Positions 63,960 to 64,000 of a stretch of DNA of 64,000 bases are shown in pieces. The stretch comes from Rhodobacterales bacterium (lineage in GTDB: Bacteria; Pseudomonadota; Alphaproteobacteria; Rhizobiales; Stappiaceae), in NCBI GenBank assembly GCA_008107755.1, contig VIRH01000060.1:62001-126000 (forward strand), given 5' to 3'. Made by a program: the position numbers and the translations under genes. The notes beneath the pieces are model-generated. The model did not search any database. It was not told where the DNA came from and worked only from the letters and a program-made list of their open reading frames with translations. Position 1 is the first letter of the stretch. Every line of letters begins with the position of its first letter.

Positions 63960-64000
63960 ATGGCATTGAGCGATCAGGTGAACAATTACTGCGAGCGCCT
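63960..64000 (+). CDS. N-terminus of a probable ceramidase-family membrane protein (truncated by the window)
   Basis: ATG 63960 opens a frame that runs to the window edge. The first 14 residues end in NNYCERL. The YCER pattern shortly after the start is typical of the alkaline ceramidase-like family in proteobacteria, where it is followed by a Phe-Trp-Ala-Glu-Pro stretch that would be outside the window. It lies 33 nt after the aminotransferase stop. With so few residues the call is tentative. Confidence 0.4.
   Translation, partial: MALSDQVNNYCER

Overview
The window is ordinary chromosomal DNA from a GC-rich alphaproteobacterium of the Hyphomicrobiales type; a Stappiaceae/Roseibium-like organism is my inference from gene order, not from a search. 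Supporting signs are a CcrM (GANTC) methyltransferase, split glycine decarboxylase gcvPA/gcvPB behind a tandem glycine riboswitch, the ctaC-ctaD-ctaB-coxF-ctaG-ctaE order, an atpI-B-E-F'-F block apart from the F1 genes, and an Irr-type iron box at bfr. I see no prophage, insertion sequence, CRISPR array, tRNA or rRNA.

Layout. 1-4.7 kb: the end of pmbA (tldE) and a lipid A/Kdo cluster (IMPase-like, DUF4170, DUF374 acyltransferase, waaA, lpxK), then DUF2093 and a small unknown gene on the minus strand. 5.7-9.7 kb: tldD, a HAD hydrolase and a Kef-type antiporter. 9.8-17.6 kb: an IalB-like protein, then the aa3 cytochrome oxidase operon with its assembly factors (CtaB, CoxF, CtaG, SURF1). 17.6-26.5 kb: peroxiredoxin, a DsbD-alpha-like protein, YqgE, then thrC, an M16 peptidase, a GNAT enzyme and a membrane PAS-GGDEF-EAL protein. 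26.6-30 kb (minus strand): lipid kinase, rnhA, thrB, ispH. 30.2-36.4 kb: a lipoprotein, then the riboswitch-controlled gcvT-gcvH-osmC-gcvPA-gcvPB operon. 36.7-41.7 kb: hemerythrin, tyrS behind a probable leader-peptide attenuator, and an H-NOX sensor with its GGDEF-EAL partner. 41.9-49.2 kb: ccrM, tag, part of an amino-acid ABC importer, amn, an oxidoreductase and bfr. 49.4-56.3 kb: 2OG oxygenase, mutY, DciA-like, a DsbA-like protein, smc. 56.4-59.2 kb: the Fo part of ATP synthase. 59.3-64 kb: rnhB, a radical SAM protein, a GT2 enzyme, moaB, an aminotransferase, and the start of a probable ceramidase.

The proteins are mostly conserved housekeeping. The most interesting material is regulatory RNA and DNA between genes. 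A promoter, a 21-codon Tyr/Phe-rich leader ORF that starts at the predicted +1, mutually exclusive antiterminator and terminator helices, and then tyrS look like a complete transcription attenuator. The glycine riboswitch has a visible two-state expression platform next to a palindromic operator. An unassigned three-way-junction RNA lies between tyrS and the H-NOX operon. The terminal aminotransferase gene appears to make a leaderless mRNA from a promoter that overlaps a perfect palindrome. A 17-nt intergenic repeat occurs in two operons.
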